From Streptomyces sp. YIM 130001 (GTDB lineage: Bacteria > Actinomycetota > Actinomycetes > Streptomycetales > Streptomycetaceae): DNA of 64,000 nt. Position numbers and translations under genes: made by a program. The first letter of the stretch is position 1. The number at the start of each line of letters is the position of its first letter. The notes under the pieces are model-generated. The model did not search any database. It saw only the letters and a program-made list of their open reading frames with translations, and had not been told where the DNA came from. Shown here piece by piece: positions 35,624 to 43,775 of this stretch. The stretch is from assembly GCF_003574445.1 (NCBI RefSeq), contig NZ_KZ984552.1:186001-250000 (forward strand), read 5' to 3'.

Positions 35624-36310
35624 ATGACCACACACCCCACCCCCGACGGCACACCCGACGCACCCCGCCTAGCCGTACGCGGCGAAGCCCACCTCGAAGT
35701 CGACCCCGAAACCGCCCGCCTCGAAATCACCGTCCTCGCCCGCGGCACCGACCGACGCACCGCACTCGACGACCTCACCACCCGCAACACCCACACCACT
35801 CAACTCATCAAGAGCTACCCCGACGCCCTCCACAAACTCGAAACCAGCACCCTCTCCATCACCCCCGAACTCCACCGAGGCCGCGGCGAACGCATCCGCG
35901 CCTACCACGGCCGCGTCCACCTCACCGCCCACCTCACCGACTTCACCGCACTCGGCGAACTCACCACCCGCCTCGCCGACCAAGACCTCACCCGCATCAC
36001 CGGCCCGTACTGGGAACTCACACCCGACTCACCCGCCCACAGCGAAGCCCGCCGCCTCGCCGTCCACGAAGCCGTCCAACGCGCCCGCGAATACGCCGCC
36101 GCCCTCGACACCCGACTCCACGCCCTCCTCGAACTCGCCGACATCGGCGCCGAAACCACCACCGCCTACCCGCAGATGGCCCCCACCTCCCGCGCCGCCT
36201 TCGCCGGCGCCCCCACCGACACCCCACCCGCACTCGACCTCGAACCCCAACGCCAAACCGTCCACGCCGCCGTCAACGCCCGCTTCACCATGATCGCCCC
36301 CACCCTCTGA
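35624..36310 (+). CDS. SIMPL-domain protein (DUF541)
   Basis: A 228-residue protein that is nearly all one SIMPL/DUF541 domain: RLAVRGEAHLEVDPETARLE at the start, IKSYPDALHKLETSTLSI, VHLTAHLTDFTALGELTTRL in the middle, and AREYAAALDTRLHALLELAD near the end. There is no signal peptide, whereas many family members are periplasmic. No ribosome site precedes ATG 35624 (a weak CACAGT lies six bases upstream), so it may be leaderless. The function of this family is not defined; I infer none. It lies 53 bp after the monooxygenase gene on the same strand. Confidence 0.85.
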   Translation: MTTHPTPDGTPDAPRLAVRGEAHLEVDPETARLEITVLARGTDRRTALDDLTTRNTHTTQLIKSYPDALHKLETSTLSITPELHRGRGERIRAYHGRVHLTAHLTDFTALGELTTRLADQDLTRITGPYWELTPDSPAHSEARRLAVHEAVQRAREYAAALDTRLHALLELADIGAETTTAYPQMAPTSRAAFAGAPTDTPPALDLEPQRQTVHAAVNARFTMIAPTL

Positions 36311-36512
36311 ACCCACCCCGGAACCCACCCTCGGAACCCGCCCCACCCCGCACAACACCCACAGCCACCACCCACCACACCCCGTACACAAAACCCCACT
36401 CGAAATGCTCATCGGAGCGACCCCGCGCACAATTCAACACTTGTCAATAGCCCTTCATGCAAAGGATGTTGAGTAGTCACCCACAGCCAAATCTCTACCC
36501 GCCAGTAAGGCC

Positions 36513-36518
36513 TAGGCT
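36513..36518 (+). promoter_or_regulatory. -10 element TAGGCT for leaderless pyk mRNA
   Basis: TAGGCT ends six bases before ATG 36525, and no Shine-Dalgarno sequence is present. The region 36420-36510 is clearly AT-richer than its surroundings and contains further promoter-like elements (TTGTCA, TTGAGT). Confidence 0.6.
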
Positions 36519-36524
36519 CGAACC

Positions 36525-37961
36525 ATGCGCCGAGCAAAAATCGTCTGCACCCTAGGCCCCGCCACCGACACATACGACCAGATCAAAGCCCTGGTCGAAG
36601 CCGGAATGGACGTAGCCCGCTTCAACCTCAGCCACGGCACCTACGCCGAACACGAGGAGCGCTACCAGCGCGTACGAAAAGCCGCCCAAGAAACCGGCCA
36701 CAGCGTCGGCATCCTCGCCGACCTTCAAGGCCCGAAGATCCGCCTCGGCAGATTCACCGAAGGCCCCGTACTCCTTGAACGCGGCGACGACTTCACCATC
36801 ACCGTCGAAAACGGCATCCAAGGCGACCGCCAAACCTGCGGCACCACCTACGACGGACTCGCCACCGACGTCACCACCGGCGAACGCATCCTCGTCGACG
36901 ACGGCAAAGTCACCCTCGAAGTCACCGGAGTGGACGGCCCCCGCGTCCACACCACCGTCATCGAAGGCGGCATGATCTCCGACCACAAGGGCCTCAACCT
37001 CCCCGGCGTCGCCGTCTCCGTCCCCGCACTCTCCGAAAAGGACGTCGAAGACCTCCGCTGGGCCCTGCGCACAGGCGCCGACATCATCGCCCTCTCCTTC
37101 GTCCGCAGCGGCCGCGACATCGAAGACGTCCACCGCATCATGAACGAAGAAGGCCGCCGCCTCCCCGTCATCGCCAAAGTCGAAAAGCCACAGGCAGTCG
37201 ACAACATCGACGACATCGTCGCCGCCTTCGACGGCATCATGGTCGCCCGCGGAGACCTCGGCGTCGAAATGCCCCTCGAGCAAGTCCCCATCGTCCAAAA
37301 GCGCGCCATCAAACTCGCCAAGCGCAACGCCAAACCGGTCATCGTCGCCACCCAGATGCTCGACTCGATGATCGACAACTCCCGCCCCACCCGCGCAGAA
37401 GCCTCCGACGTCGCCAACGCCGTCATCGACGGCACCGACGCCGTCATGCTCTCCGGCGAAACCAGCGTCGGCAAATACCCCATCGAAACCGTCGCCACCA
37501 TGAGCCGCATCGTCGAAGCCGCCGAGGAAGACATCCTCGCCAAGGGCCTCCCACCCCTCACCGAACGCAACAAACCCCGCACCCAAGGCGGCGCCGTCGC
37601 CCGCGCAGCCGCCGAAATGGGCGACTTCCTCGGCGCCAAATTCCTCGTCGCCTTCACCCAGTCCGGAGACACCGTCCGACGACTCTCCCGCTACCGCTCA
37701 CCCATCCCCCTCCTCGCCTTCACCCCCGACCAGGCAACCCACTCCCAACTCAACCTCACCTGGGGAGTCGAAACCTTCCTCGGACCAGAAGTCGACTCCA
37801 CCGACGCCATGGTCGCCCAGGTCGACGAACAACTCCTCAAGATCGGCCGCTGCGAACAAGGCGACATCGTCGTCATCACCGCCGGCTCCCCACCCGGAAT
37901 CCCCGGCTCCACCAACCTCGTCCGCATCCACCACATCGGCGAGGACGACACCCCCAAGTAA
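36525..37961 (+). CDS. pyk: pyruvate kinase
   Basis: A 478-residue glycolytic enzyme making pyruvate and ATP from phosphoenolpyruvate and ADP in the cytoplasm. It begins RRAKIVCTLGPATDTYDQIK, with the substrate/metal segments ARFNLSHGTYAEHEERY, GILADLQGPKIRLGRF, IIALSFVRSGRDIEDV, VIAKVEKPQAVDNIDDIV and MVARGDLGVEMPLEQVP. The B domain (about 70-165) is present and the C-terminal allosteric domain is complete. The length is normal for bacterial type II enzymes. It is transcribed from an apparently leaderless start. This is a core, conserved gene. Confidence 0.98.
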   Translation: MRRAKIVCTLGPATDTYDQIKALVEAGMDVARFNLSHGTYAEHEERYQRVRKAAQETGHSVGILADLQGPKIRLGRFTEGPVLLERGDDFTITVENGIQGDRQTCGTTYDGLATDVTTGERILVDDGKVTLEVTGVDGPRVHTTVIEGGMISDHKGLNLPGVAVSVPALSEKDVEDLRWALRTGADIIALSFVRSGRDIEDVHRIMNEEGRRLPVIAKVEKPQAVDNIDDIVAAFDGIMVARGDLGVEMPLEQVPIVQKRAIKLAKRNAKPVIVATQMLDSMIDNSRPTRAEASDVANAVIDGTDAVMLSGETSVGKYPIETVATMSRIVEAAEEDILAKGLPPLTERNKPRTQGGAVARAAAEMGDFLGAKFLVAFTQSGDTVRRLSRYRSPIPLLAFTPDQATHSQLNLTWGVETFLGPEVDSTDAMVAQVDEQLLKIGRCEQGDIVVITAGSPPGIPGSTNLVRIHHIGEDDTPK

Positions 37962-37967
37962 CCGCCA

Positions 37968-38011
37968 GGCACGAGGAGAAGTTGCGGAAATAGGCCCAAC
38001 ACCCTCGTGCC
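37968..38011 (+). terminator. inverted repeat after pyk
   Basis: ggcacgagg (37968-37976) and cctcgtgcc (38003-38011) are perfect 9-bp arms around a 26-base loop. A weak terminator; it overlaps the promoter region of the next gene. Confidence 0.4.
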
Positions 38012-38027
38012 CAAGGGGGCGCCTGAC

Positions 38028-38033
38028 TACATT
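38028..38033 (+). promoter_or_regulatory. -10 element TACATT for a leaderless small membrane-protein gene
   Basis: TACATT ends seven bases before GTG 38041, with no ribosome site. This is the main reason for choosing that start. Confidence 0.5.
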
Positions 38034-38040
38034 GCAATAC

Positions 38041-38553
38041 GTGAACACTGCATGGACCTGGGCGCACTACTCACACGAGAACCCGGACTCGGAACCCCTG
38101 TGCACCGGCGAGACGTACCTGTCCGAGACGGCGGCCCGACAAGCACTCGCCCGCTACCTCGCCGCACTCGAACCCGAGGACGCAGAAGAACTCCTCCAGG
38201 AACTCCGCGCCGAGCCAGCCGGCCGCAACATCGTGCTCCCCGGCCTCGACGGAGTTTTCACCACCAGGTACGCAGGCGCCCCCTACGGCACCACCCACCC
38301 CACACCACTCCCTGGACAACCACACGCCCGGACCCCCGCGAAACCATCCCCGGCGCTCCGCGTCGAACAGTTCCTGATCTACGCCTGCGTCGTCGTAGCC
38401 TTCTTCACCACCGGCACCGGCTTCCGGGCCCTCGTCCAACCCGAAGGCAACGTCGCCAGCCCCATCCTCCTCGTCCCCGGCATCGCGCTCTTCACCGCTG
38501 CCTACTACTGGACAGCCAACTGGCGCCGCAGGGCAGGAAGAGTGCTCAGGTGA
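38041..38553 (+). CDS. hypothetical protein with two C-terminal transmembrane helices
   Basis: A 170-residue protein I cannot assign to a family. The first 110 residues are soluble and contain an acidic helix (ETAARQALARYLAALEPEDA, EELLQEL). The C-terminus has two transmembrane helices (RVEQFLIYACVVVAFFTTGT and LVPGIALFTAAYYWTANWRR) separated by a short loop. GTG 38041 is preferred over ATG 38032 because of the -10 placement. It lies between pyk and the LAGLIDADG gene, and its stop is only 28 bp from the convergent stop of that gene. Confidence 0.65.
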   Translation: MNTAWTWAHYSHENPDSEPLCTGETYLSETAARQALARYLAALEPEDAEELLQELRAEPAGRNIVLPGLDGVFTTRYAGAPYGTTHPTPLPGQPHARTPAKPSPALRVEQFLIYACVVVAFFTTGTGFRALVQPEGNVASPILLVPGIALFTAAYYWTANWRRRAGRVLR

Positions 38554-38580
38554 TCGACCTGACCAACTGCCGCACCGACG

Positions 38581-39372
38581 TCAGTATTTGGGGCCTACGT
38601 GGGCGTCCATCAACGTGACCGACGCCTTACGGGCGACGGATATGTTGTACGGATTTCCGTTACGAGTGCAGTGCGTCCACGTCACCCCGAGCCGGTCGAG
38701 TGTGCCGGTGAACAACTCCCGGATGTCGTCGGAGACGTTGGTGAAGAAGTACCGCGGATACTCGTAACGCTTCCTCACCCCGCCGACGACACGCGTCGTC
38801 CAGTTCGTGATCCGACACCCGTCGGAGTGGATGAGCCCGCGGACGAACTCCCACGGGTGCGCGTCGATGATCTCCTGCTGCCAGGGCTCGAGCGCGATCT
38901 TGCGGTCGTGTTTCCTGCCTGGACCGTGCTGAGGGAAGAGGCAGGGCAGGTGCTTGGAGTAGACCTTGATGTTGTGTGCGCCAGCCGTGCGCACTCGGCA
39001 CGTGGCGTTGTGCGGGAACACGGCGTGTAATGCCTGCTCGGCGCAATCCTGGATGCCCGGCCAGGCGTCGTCCAGAGTGATCATGAGGCTCGGTACTCGG
39101 TGCTTGGCGTAATGGCTGATGTGTCCGTCACCCAAGTAGAGACCGAGCAGGTACGCATACGCGGCGGCGTCGAGCGTGCGGCCGTGGCAGCGGGGGCAGA
39201 GTAGAGATGGTCTAACTTGCGTGGATTCACCACGTTTTGCCTGGTCCATGTGCTTCCAATAGGAAATTGTCCCTTTGGGGACATTCAGTCGACGGGCCAC
39301 ATCGGTGTTCCTGGCGCCGCCCCGAAGGAGAGTCAGGGCCTTCTGGCGAACCTCTGTACCGTGAAAGTTCAT
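38581..39372 (-). CDS. LAGLIDADG-type protein with N-terminal HTH
   Basis: A 263-residue protein. Residues 5-40 form a homeodomain-like HTH (EVRQKALTLLRGGARNTDVA, ARRLNVPKGTISYWKH). A zinc knuckle half (LCPRCHG) follows. Two LAGLIDADG motifs then appear: LLGLYLGDGHIS (about residue 75-86) and EFVRGLIHSDGC (about 180-191), each with the catalytic acidic residue. This is the layout of a monomeric LAGLIDADG homing endonuclease or a regulator derived from one (WhiA-like folds are related). It is less GC-rich than its neighbours and includes a TTA leucine codon at 39028-39030 (in EQALHAVF), so its translation may depend on the bldA tRNA. It ends close to the tRNA-Leu(CAA) 3' end. Confidence 0.8.
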   Translation of the reverse strand: MNFHGTEVRQKALTLLRGGARNTDVARRLNVPKGTISYWKHMDQAKRGESTQVRPSLLCPRCHGRTLDAAAYAYLLGLYLGDGHISHYAKHRVPSLMITLDDAWPGIQDCAEQALHAVFPHNATCRVRTAGAHNIKVYSKHLPCLFPQHGPGRKHDRKIALEPWQQEIIDAHPWEFVRGLIHSDGCRITNWTTRVVGGVRKRYEYPRYFFTNVSDDIRELFTGTLDRLGVTWTHCTRNGNPYNISVARKASVTLMDAHVGPKY

Positions 39373-39458
39373 GTCGCAATTCTCTGCGACATGTCCGGAC
39401 TCTGGGTAAGAAAATGCGGATGTTCACGAGAATGTGGACATCCGCTTTATCTGATGGG

Positions 39459-39541
39459 TACCGGGTGCGGGATTCGAACCCGCAAGCCTTCTCAGGCAGA
39501 GGTGTTTGAGACCTCCGTGTATACCGTTCCACCAACCCGGC
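39459..39541 (-). tRNA. tRNA-Leu (anticodon CAA)
   Basis: A minus-strand cloverleaf of about 83 bases. Acceptor arms GCCGGGT/ACCCGGT (first pair a G-U), T arm GCGGG-TTCGAAT-CCCGC, anticodon loop CTCAAAC giving anticodon CAA, and a long variable arm (TGCCTGAGAAGGCT) as expected for a class II leucine tRNA. It reads TTG codons. CCA is not encoded. It lies divergent from pdtaR, with about 100 bp between. Confidence 0.96.
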
Positions 39542-39593
39542 TTGGTGCGCTGCACGGAAGTGTACCGGGTCGGTACGTGGCTCCGCCTCTAGG

Positions 39594-39599
39594 TAGGCT
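39594..39599 (+). promoter_or_regulatory. -10 element TAGGCT of pdtaR
   Basis: TAGGCT lies 41 bp before GTG 39641; transcription would start near 39606, leaving a leader of about 35 bases that includes the aggag ribosome site (39631-39635). No strong -35 is visible. Confidence 0.45.
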
Positions 39600-39640
39600 G
39601 CAAAGCAGCAGCACTTGCCCGGCCCGAACTAGGAGCCCCC

Positions 39641-40285
39641 GTGACCACCCCCGAGTCACCCCAGCCCGTAGCTGATGACGAACAGTCTCATGTGCCTCCG
39701 CTGACGACCAGGGTCGTCATCGCGGAGGACGAGGCGCTGATCCGGCTGGATCTGAAGGAGATGCTCGAGGAGGAGGGGTACTCCGTCGTCGGTGAGGCGG
39801 GGGACGGTCAGCGGGCGATCGAGCTGGCGCGTGAGCACAACCCCGACCTGGTGATCCTGGACGTGAAGATGCCCGTCCTGGACGGGATCTCGGCGGCGGA
39901 GAAGATCACTGAGGAGAGCATCGCGCCGGTGTTGATGCTGACCGCGTTCTCGCAGCGGGATCTGGTGGAGCGGGCGCGGGACGCCGGTGCGATGGCGTAT
40001 CTGGTGAAGCCGTTCAGCAAGGGCGATGTGGTGCCGGCGATCGAGATGGCGGTGTCGCGGTACACGGAGCTGAAGGCGTTGGAGAAGGAGGTTGCGGATC
40101 TTTCGCAGCGTCTGGAGACGCGGAAGCTGGTGGACCGGGCGAAGTCGGTTCTGCAGACTGAGTACGGGCTGTCCGAGCCGGCGGCGTTCCGGTGGATTCA
40201 GAAGACGTCGATGGATCGTCGGATGTCGATGCAGCAGGTGGCGGAGGCTGTGGTGGAGGACTCGGAGGAGAAGAAGAAGGCTTGA
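39641..40285 (+). CDS. pdtaR: ANTAR-domain response regulator
   Basis: A 214-residue regulator. The receiver domain (residues about 24-140) has acidic residues in VVIAEDEALIRLDL, the phospho-Asp in LVILDVKMPVLDG and the Lys in AYLVKPFSKGD. The C-terminal ANTAR domain (about 150-210) has the coiled-coil helix (LKALEKEVADLSQRLETRKL) and the RNA-binding helices (RAKSVLQTEYGLSEPAAFRW). ANTAR proteins bind tandem RNA hairpins and prevent termination of target mRNAs. PdtaR in mycobacteria partners with the PdtaS kinase; no kinase gene lies here. GTG 39641 has aggag five bases upstream. It is followed by a strong hairpin. Confidence 0.93.
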   Translation: MTTPESPQPVADDEQSHVPPLTTRVVIAEDEALIRLDLKEMLEEEGYSVVGEAGDGQRAIELAREHNPDLVILDVKMPVLDGISAAEKITEESIAPVLMLTAFSQRDLVERARDAGAMAYLVKPFSKGDVVPAIEMAVSRYTELKALEKEVADLSQRLETRKLVDRAKSVLQTEYGLSEPAAFRWIQKTSMDRRMSMQQVAEAVVEDSEEKKKA

Positions 40286-40310
40286 GTGGTGGTTGGTCGT
40301 AGGTGTGGCT

Positions 40311-40343
40311 GAGGCCCGCATCCCGTTTCGGGGTGCGGGCCTC
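40311..40343. terminator. strong bidirectional hairpin between pdtaR and livF
   Basis: gaggcccgcatcccg (40311-40325) and cggggtgcgggcctc (40329-40343) pair over 15 positions with one G-U and a 3-base loop. It lies between convergent stops. Confidence 0.85.
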
Positions 40344-40366
40344 AGTCGTGTGTGGTGCGGGGTGGT

Positions 40367-41083
40367 TCAGTCCTCGCCGAGGTAGGCCTTGCGGACGGAT
40401 TCGTCGGTGAGGAGGTTGGTGCCGGTGCCGGAGAGGACGATGTTGCCGACCTCCATGACGTGTCCTTGGTCGGCGAGGGAGAGCGCGGCTTGGGCGTTCT
40501 GTTCGACGAGCAGGATGGTGGTGCCTTGGTTCTTGAGTTCGACGATGGTCTCCATGATCTTCTGCATCATGATGGGGGAGAGGCCCATGGAGGGTTCGTC
40601 GAGCATCAGGAGTTTGGGCTGGGACATGAGGGCGCGGCCCATGGCGAGCATTTGTTGTTCGCCGCCGGAGAGGGTGCCGGCTGCTTGTCTGCGGCGTTCT
40701 CCGAGGATGGGGAAGAGGTCGTATGCGCGTTGGATGTCTTTGTTGATGCCGTCGGTGTCGCTTCGGAGGTAGGCGCCGAGGCGGAGGTTGTCCTCGATGG
40801 TCATGCGGGGGAAGATGTGCCGGCCTTCGGGGGAGTGTGCGAGTCCGAGGGCGACGATTTGGTCTGCGCGGTATTTGTTGAGTGGTTCTCCGTTGAAGGT
40901 GATGCGTCCGGAGAGTGGTTTGAGTAGTCCGGAGATGGTGCGCAGGGTGGTGGTTTTTCCGGCGCCGTTGGTGCCGATGAGGGTGACGACTTCGCCTTCG
41001 CCGACGGTGAAGGAGATGCCTTTGACGGCTTCGATCTTGCCGTAGGCGACCTTGAGGTCTTCGACCTCGAGCAGTGCGGTCAC
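40367..41083 (-). CDS. livF: branched-chain amino acid ABC transporter ATP-binding protein
   Basis: A 238-residue ATPase subunit. Walker A is GTNGAGKTTT, the signature is LSGGEQQMLAMGRAL, Walker B is LLMLDEPSMGLSP, and the switch His region reads ILLVEQNAQAAL. The length and C-terminus (SVRKAYLGED) are typical of LivF. ATG 41083 overlaps the livG stop by 4 bp. It pairs with LivG to drive uptake of Leu, Ile and Val through LivHM. Confidence 0.97.
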   Translation of the reverse strand: MTALLEVEDLKVAYGKIEAVKGISFTVGEGEVVTLIGTNGAGKTTTLRTISGLLKPLSGRITFNGEPLNKYRADQIVALGLAHSPEGRHIFPRMTIEDNLRLGAYLRSDTDGINKDIQRAYDLFPILGERRRQAAGTLSGGEQQMLAMGRALMSQPKLLMLDEPSMGLSPIMMQKIMETIVELKNQGTTILLVEQNAQAALSLADQGHVMEVGNIVLSGTGTNLLTDESVRKAYLGED

Positions 41084-41949
41084 TGGCCTTCCTCCGTGCG
41101 GGCGTTGGTGCTGGGTGCTGCTGCTTCGGCGGCTTCGACTTCGGCGAGTTCTTCGTCGCCGGGTGCGCCTTCGAAGGGGGTGCCGAGGTAGGCGGCGACG
41201 ACGCGTTCGTCGGCTTGGACGACGTCGGAGGTGCCTTCGACGAGTTTTTGTCCTTGGACGAGTACGGCGACGCGGTCGCAGAGGTTGAAGATGAATCGCA
41301 TGTCGTGCTCGATGACGAGTACGGCGATTCCGCGGTCGCGGATGGCGAAGACGAGTTCTTCGGTGGCGCGGGTTTCTTGGGGGTTCATGCCGGCGGTGGG
41401 CTCGTCGAGGAGGAGGAGTCCGGGGTCGCTGGCGAGTGCTCGGGCGATTTCGAGTTTTCGTTGTTCGCCGTAGGGGAGGTTGCGGCTGAGGTGTTCGGCT
41501 TTGTGGGCGAGGCCGGTGAATTCGAGGAGTTCCATCGCGCGTGCGCTGGATTCTTTTTCGGCTTTTTTGAAGCCGGGGCCGCGGAGGAGGGCGGAGAAGA
41601 GGCCTTCTTTGGTGCGGGTGTGGCGTCCTACGAGGACGTTTTCCAGGACGGTCATGTTGGAGAAGAGCCGGATGTTCTGGAAGGTTCTGGCGATGCCTGC
41701 TTTGGTGACGAGGTGGGGCTTGGGGGGCAGGACGTTGCCTTTGTAGGAGACCTTGCCTTCGGTGGGGATGTAGAGCCCGGTGAGGCAGTTGAAGAAGGTT
41801 GTCTTGCCGGCGCCGTTGGGTCCGATGAGGCCGACGATTTCTCCGCTGGAGACGGTGAGGTCGACGGAGCTTACGGCGGTGAGTCCGCCGAAGCGCATGG
41901 TGACGCCGCTGGCGTCGAGGACGGGGCTGGTGGTTTTGGTGGTTGTCAT
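41080..41949 (-). CDS. livG: branched-chain amino acid ABC transporter ATP-binding protein
   Basis: A 289-residue ATPase. Walker A is GPNGAGKTTFFNCLTG, the signature region is LPYGEQRKLEIARAL (a Y-G-E variant usual for LivG), and Walker B is LLLLDEPTAGMNP. The C-terminal extension (VVAAYLGTPFEGAPGDEEL) is Glu/Ala-rich and longer than in Escherichia coli. It is separated from livM by 5 bp and coupled to livF by overlap. Confidence 0.97.
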   Translation of the reverse strand: MTTTKTTSPVLDASGVTMRFGGLTAVSSVDLTVSSGEIVGLIGPNGAGKTTFFNCLTGLYIPTEGKVSYKGNVLPPKPHLVTKAGIARTFQNIRLFSNMTVLENVLVGRHTRTKEGLFSALLRGPGFKKAEKESSARAMELLEFTGLAHKAEHLSRNLPYGEQRKLEIARALASDPGLLLLDEPTAGMNPQETRATEELVFAIRDRGIAVLVIEHDMRFIFNLCDRVAVLVQGQKLVEGTSDVVQADERVVAAYLGTPFEGAPGDEELAEVEAAEAAAPSTNARTEEGQ

Positions 41950-41954
41950 GGTGG

Positions 41955-43775
41955 TTACGCCCCCGCCTTCTTGGCGCCTTCGGCGTCGTCGGGCAGTTGT
42001 TGTTCTGGTACGGCGAGTTGGTCGGTCTCGTGGAACTCGAGTTTCTTCCTGCTGTCGGCTACGAGTCCTTCGGGGCGGAAGCGCATGAGGAGGACGAGGG
42101 CGAGGCCGAAGAGGAGGAGTTGGTAGTCCTCGAGGAATTGGAGTTTGGCGGGGATGAGGTAGAGGAGGGCGGCGCCGATGAGGGGTCCGCTGATGGTGCC
42201 CATGCCGCCGAGGATGACTGCGGCGAGGAGGAAGGCGGAGTTGGGGGGTGTGGTGCCGGTGAAGAGGTATTGCTCGGGGGTCACGCTGTAGGTGACGTGT
42301 GCTTGTACGGTTCCGGCGAGTCCGGCGAGTGTGGCGCCGAGGGCGAAGGCGAGGAGCTTGAGCCGGAAGGCGTTGATGCCCATGGCGGTTGCTGCGGTTT
42401 CGTCTTCGCGGATGGCGACCCAGGCGCGTCCGATGCGGGATTCGCCGGAGCGGCGGAAGACGAGGACGACGAAGACGGTGAAGAGGAGCATCAGCAGGTA
42501 GTAGTTGGCGGACCTGCCGAGGGTGAAGCCGCCGATGTCGTGGGAGAGCCCGAAGTCGAATCCGAAGAGGTTGAGGTCGGGGATGTTGGGGATGCCTTGG
42601 GATCCGTTGGTGAGGTCGGGTCCGCTGCTCCCGTTGAGGTTGTTCATGGTGAGGCGGAAGATCTCACCGAATCCGAGGGTGACGATGGCGAGGTAGTCGC
42701 CGCGCAGTCGCAGGGTGGGGGCGCCGATGAGGACGCCGAAGAGGAGGGAGACGGCGGCGCCGGTGAGGACTGCGGCCCAGAAGGGGAATTGGACGCCGAT
42801 GACGGACTGGGGGGATCCGGATACGAGGGCGGCGGTGTAGGCGCCGACGCCGAGGAAGGCGACGTATCCGAGGTCGAGGAGTCCGGCGAGGCCGACGACG
42901 ACGTTGAGGCCGAGTGCGACGGTCGCGAAGATGAGGATGTTCGCGCCGATGAGGGCGTAGGTGTCGTTGTCCTGGGTGAAGGGGAAGCAGAAGGCTGCGA
43001 CGAAGGCTGCGGCCAGGGCGACGTTGCGGTGTTTGGTGGTGAGTGCGGTGAGGCGGTTGACGAGGCCGGCGCGGGAGATGCCGGTGAAGGCGAAGCCGAC
43101 GGTGATGAGGTATCCGATGAAGGCTTCGGAGTATTCGGTGTCGATGCCGTAGGTGAAGACGTTGAGTGCGATGCCGAAGCCGACGGCGATGATGAGGATT
43201 TCGGCCCAGGAGGGGAGTGTTTTGGCGCGTTCGGGGTGGGGTGCGGTGAGGCTGTGGCGGAAGCGTTGCCTGAGGCCGGTGTCGTGTTCGTCGGCCGGTA
43301 GGTCGGCGGGGAGGCCGAATGCGCCGATGGTGGCGATGAGTGCGCCGATGCCGGTGACCCAGGCGCCGGGTTCGAGGTTGACGACGCCGCCGAGTTGGGT
43401 GGCGATGGCGCCGAGGGTGTAGCCGGCGACGCCGAGGGTGCCGAGGGCGAGGAGGCGGGTGGGGCTGTTGGTGCCTCCGGGGGTGAGCCAGCGCAGTCCT
43501 CGGATGCCGTAGCCGGAGAGGGCGAAGAGCAGGGTGAGGGCGGCGCTGATGAGGGTGAGGACTTGGAGGCCGCCGGGGTAGCCGGTGACGGTGAGGTTTC
43601 CGGGGAATTCCTCGGTCCAGGTCCAGGCGAGGAAGGTGCCGGCGAGGGCTGCTGCGGCGCCGATGGTGGTGGTGGCGCGTGCTGCTGTGGTGGGCAGCGG
43701 GAGCAGTGCGGGGGCCGTGGTGGTGGCCTGGGTGTTGCTGGTGTTCTGGGTGGTGGTGTGGGTCATGGTGATCAC
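41955..43775 (-). CDS. livM: branched-chain amino acid ABC transporter permease with N-terminal extension
   Basis: A 606-residue permease. The C-terminal 340 residues are the normal LivM core (NILIFATVALGLNVVVGLAG, LRGDYLAIVTLGFGEIFRLT). The first 250 residues hold about four additional transmembrane helices (ALAGTFLAWTWTEEFPGN, VLTLISAALTLLFALSGYGI) and a cytoplasmic stretch, so the protein is nearly twice the usual size. GTG 43775 overlaps the livH stop (GTGA) and has ggatc upstream; ATG 43766 is an alternative. The function of the added domain is unknown. Confidence 0.93.
   Translation of the reverse strand: MITMTHTTTQNTSNTQATTTAPALLPLPTTAARATTTIGAAAALAGTFLAWTWTEEFPGNLTVTGYPGGLQVLTLISAALTLLFALSGYGIRGLRWLTPGGTNSPTRLLALGTLGVAGYTLGAIATQLGGVVNLEPGAWVTGIGALIATIGAFGLPADLPADEHDTGLRQRFRHSLTAPHPERAKTLPSWAEILIIAVGFGIALNVFTYGIDTEYSEAFIGYLITVGFAFTGISRAGLVNRLTALTTKHRNVALAAAFVAAFCFPFTQDNDTYALIGANILIFATVALGLNVVVGLAGLLDLGYVAFLGVGAYTAALVSGSPQSVIGVQFPFWAAVLTGAAVSLLFGVLIGAPTLRLRGDYLAIVTLGFGEIFRLTMNNLNGSSGPDLTNGSQGIPNIPDLNLFGFDFGLSHDIGGFTLGRSANYYLLMLLFTVFVVLVFRRSGESRIGRAWVAIREDETAATAMGINAFRLKLLAFALGATLAGLAGTVQAHVTYSVTPEQYLFTGTTPPNSAFLLAAVILGGMGTISGPLIGAALLYLIPAKLQFLEDYQLLLFGLALVLLMRFRPEGLVADSRKKLEFHETDQLAVPEQQLPDDAEGAKKAGA

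Noticed and set aside
38553..39459. Integrated element with tRNA-Leu attachment-site duplication
   Set aside because: The tRNA 3' segment (gggattcgaaccc) is not repeated at the far end of the LAGLIDADG gene, and there is no integrase.
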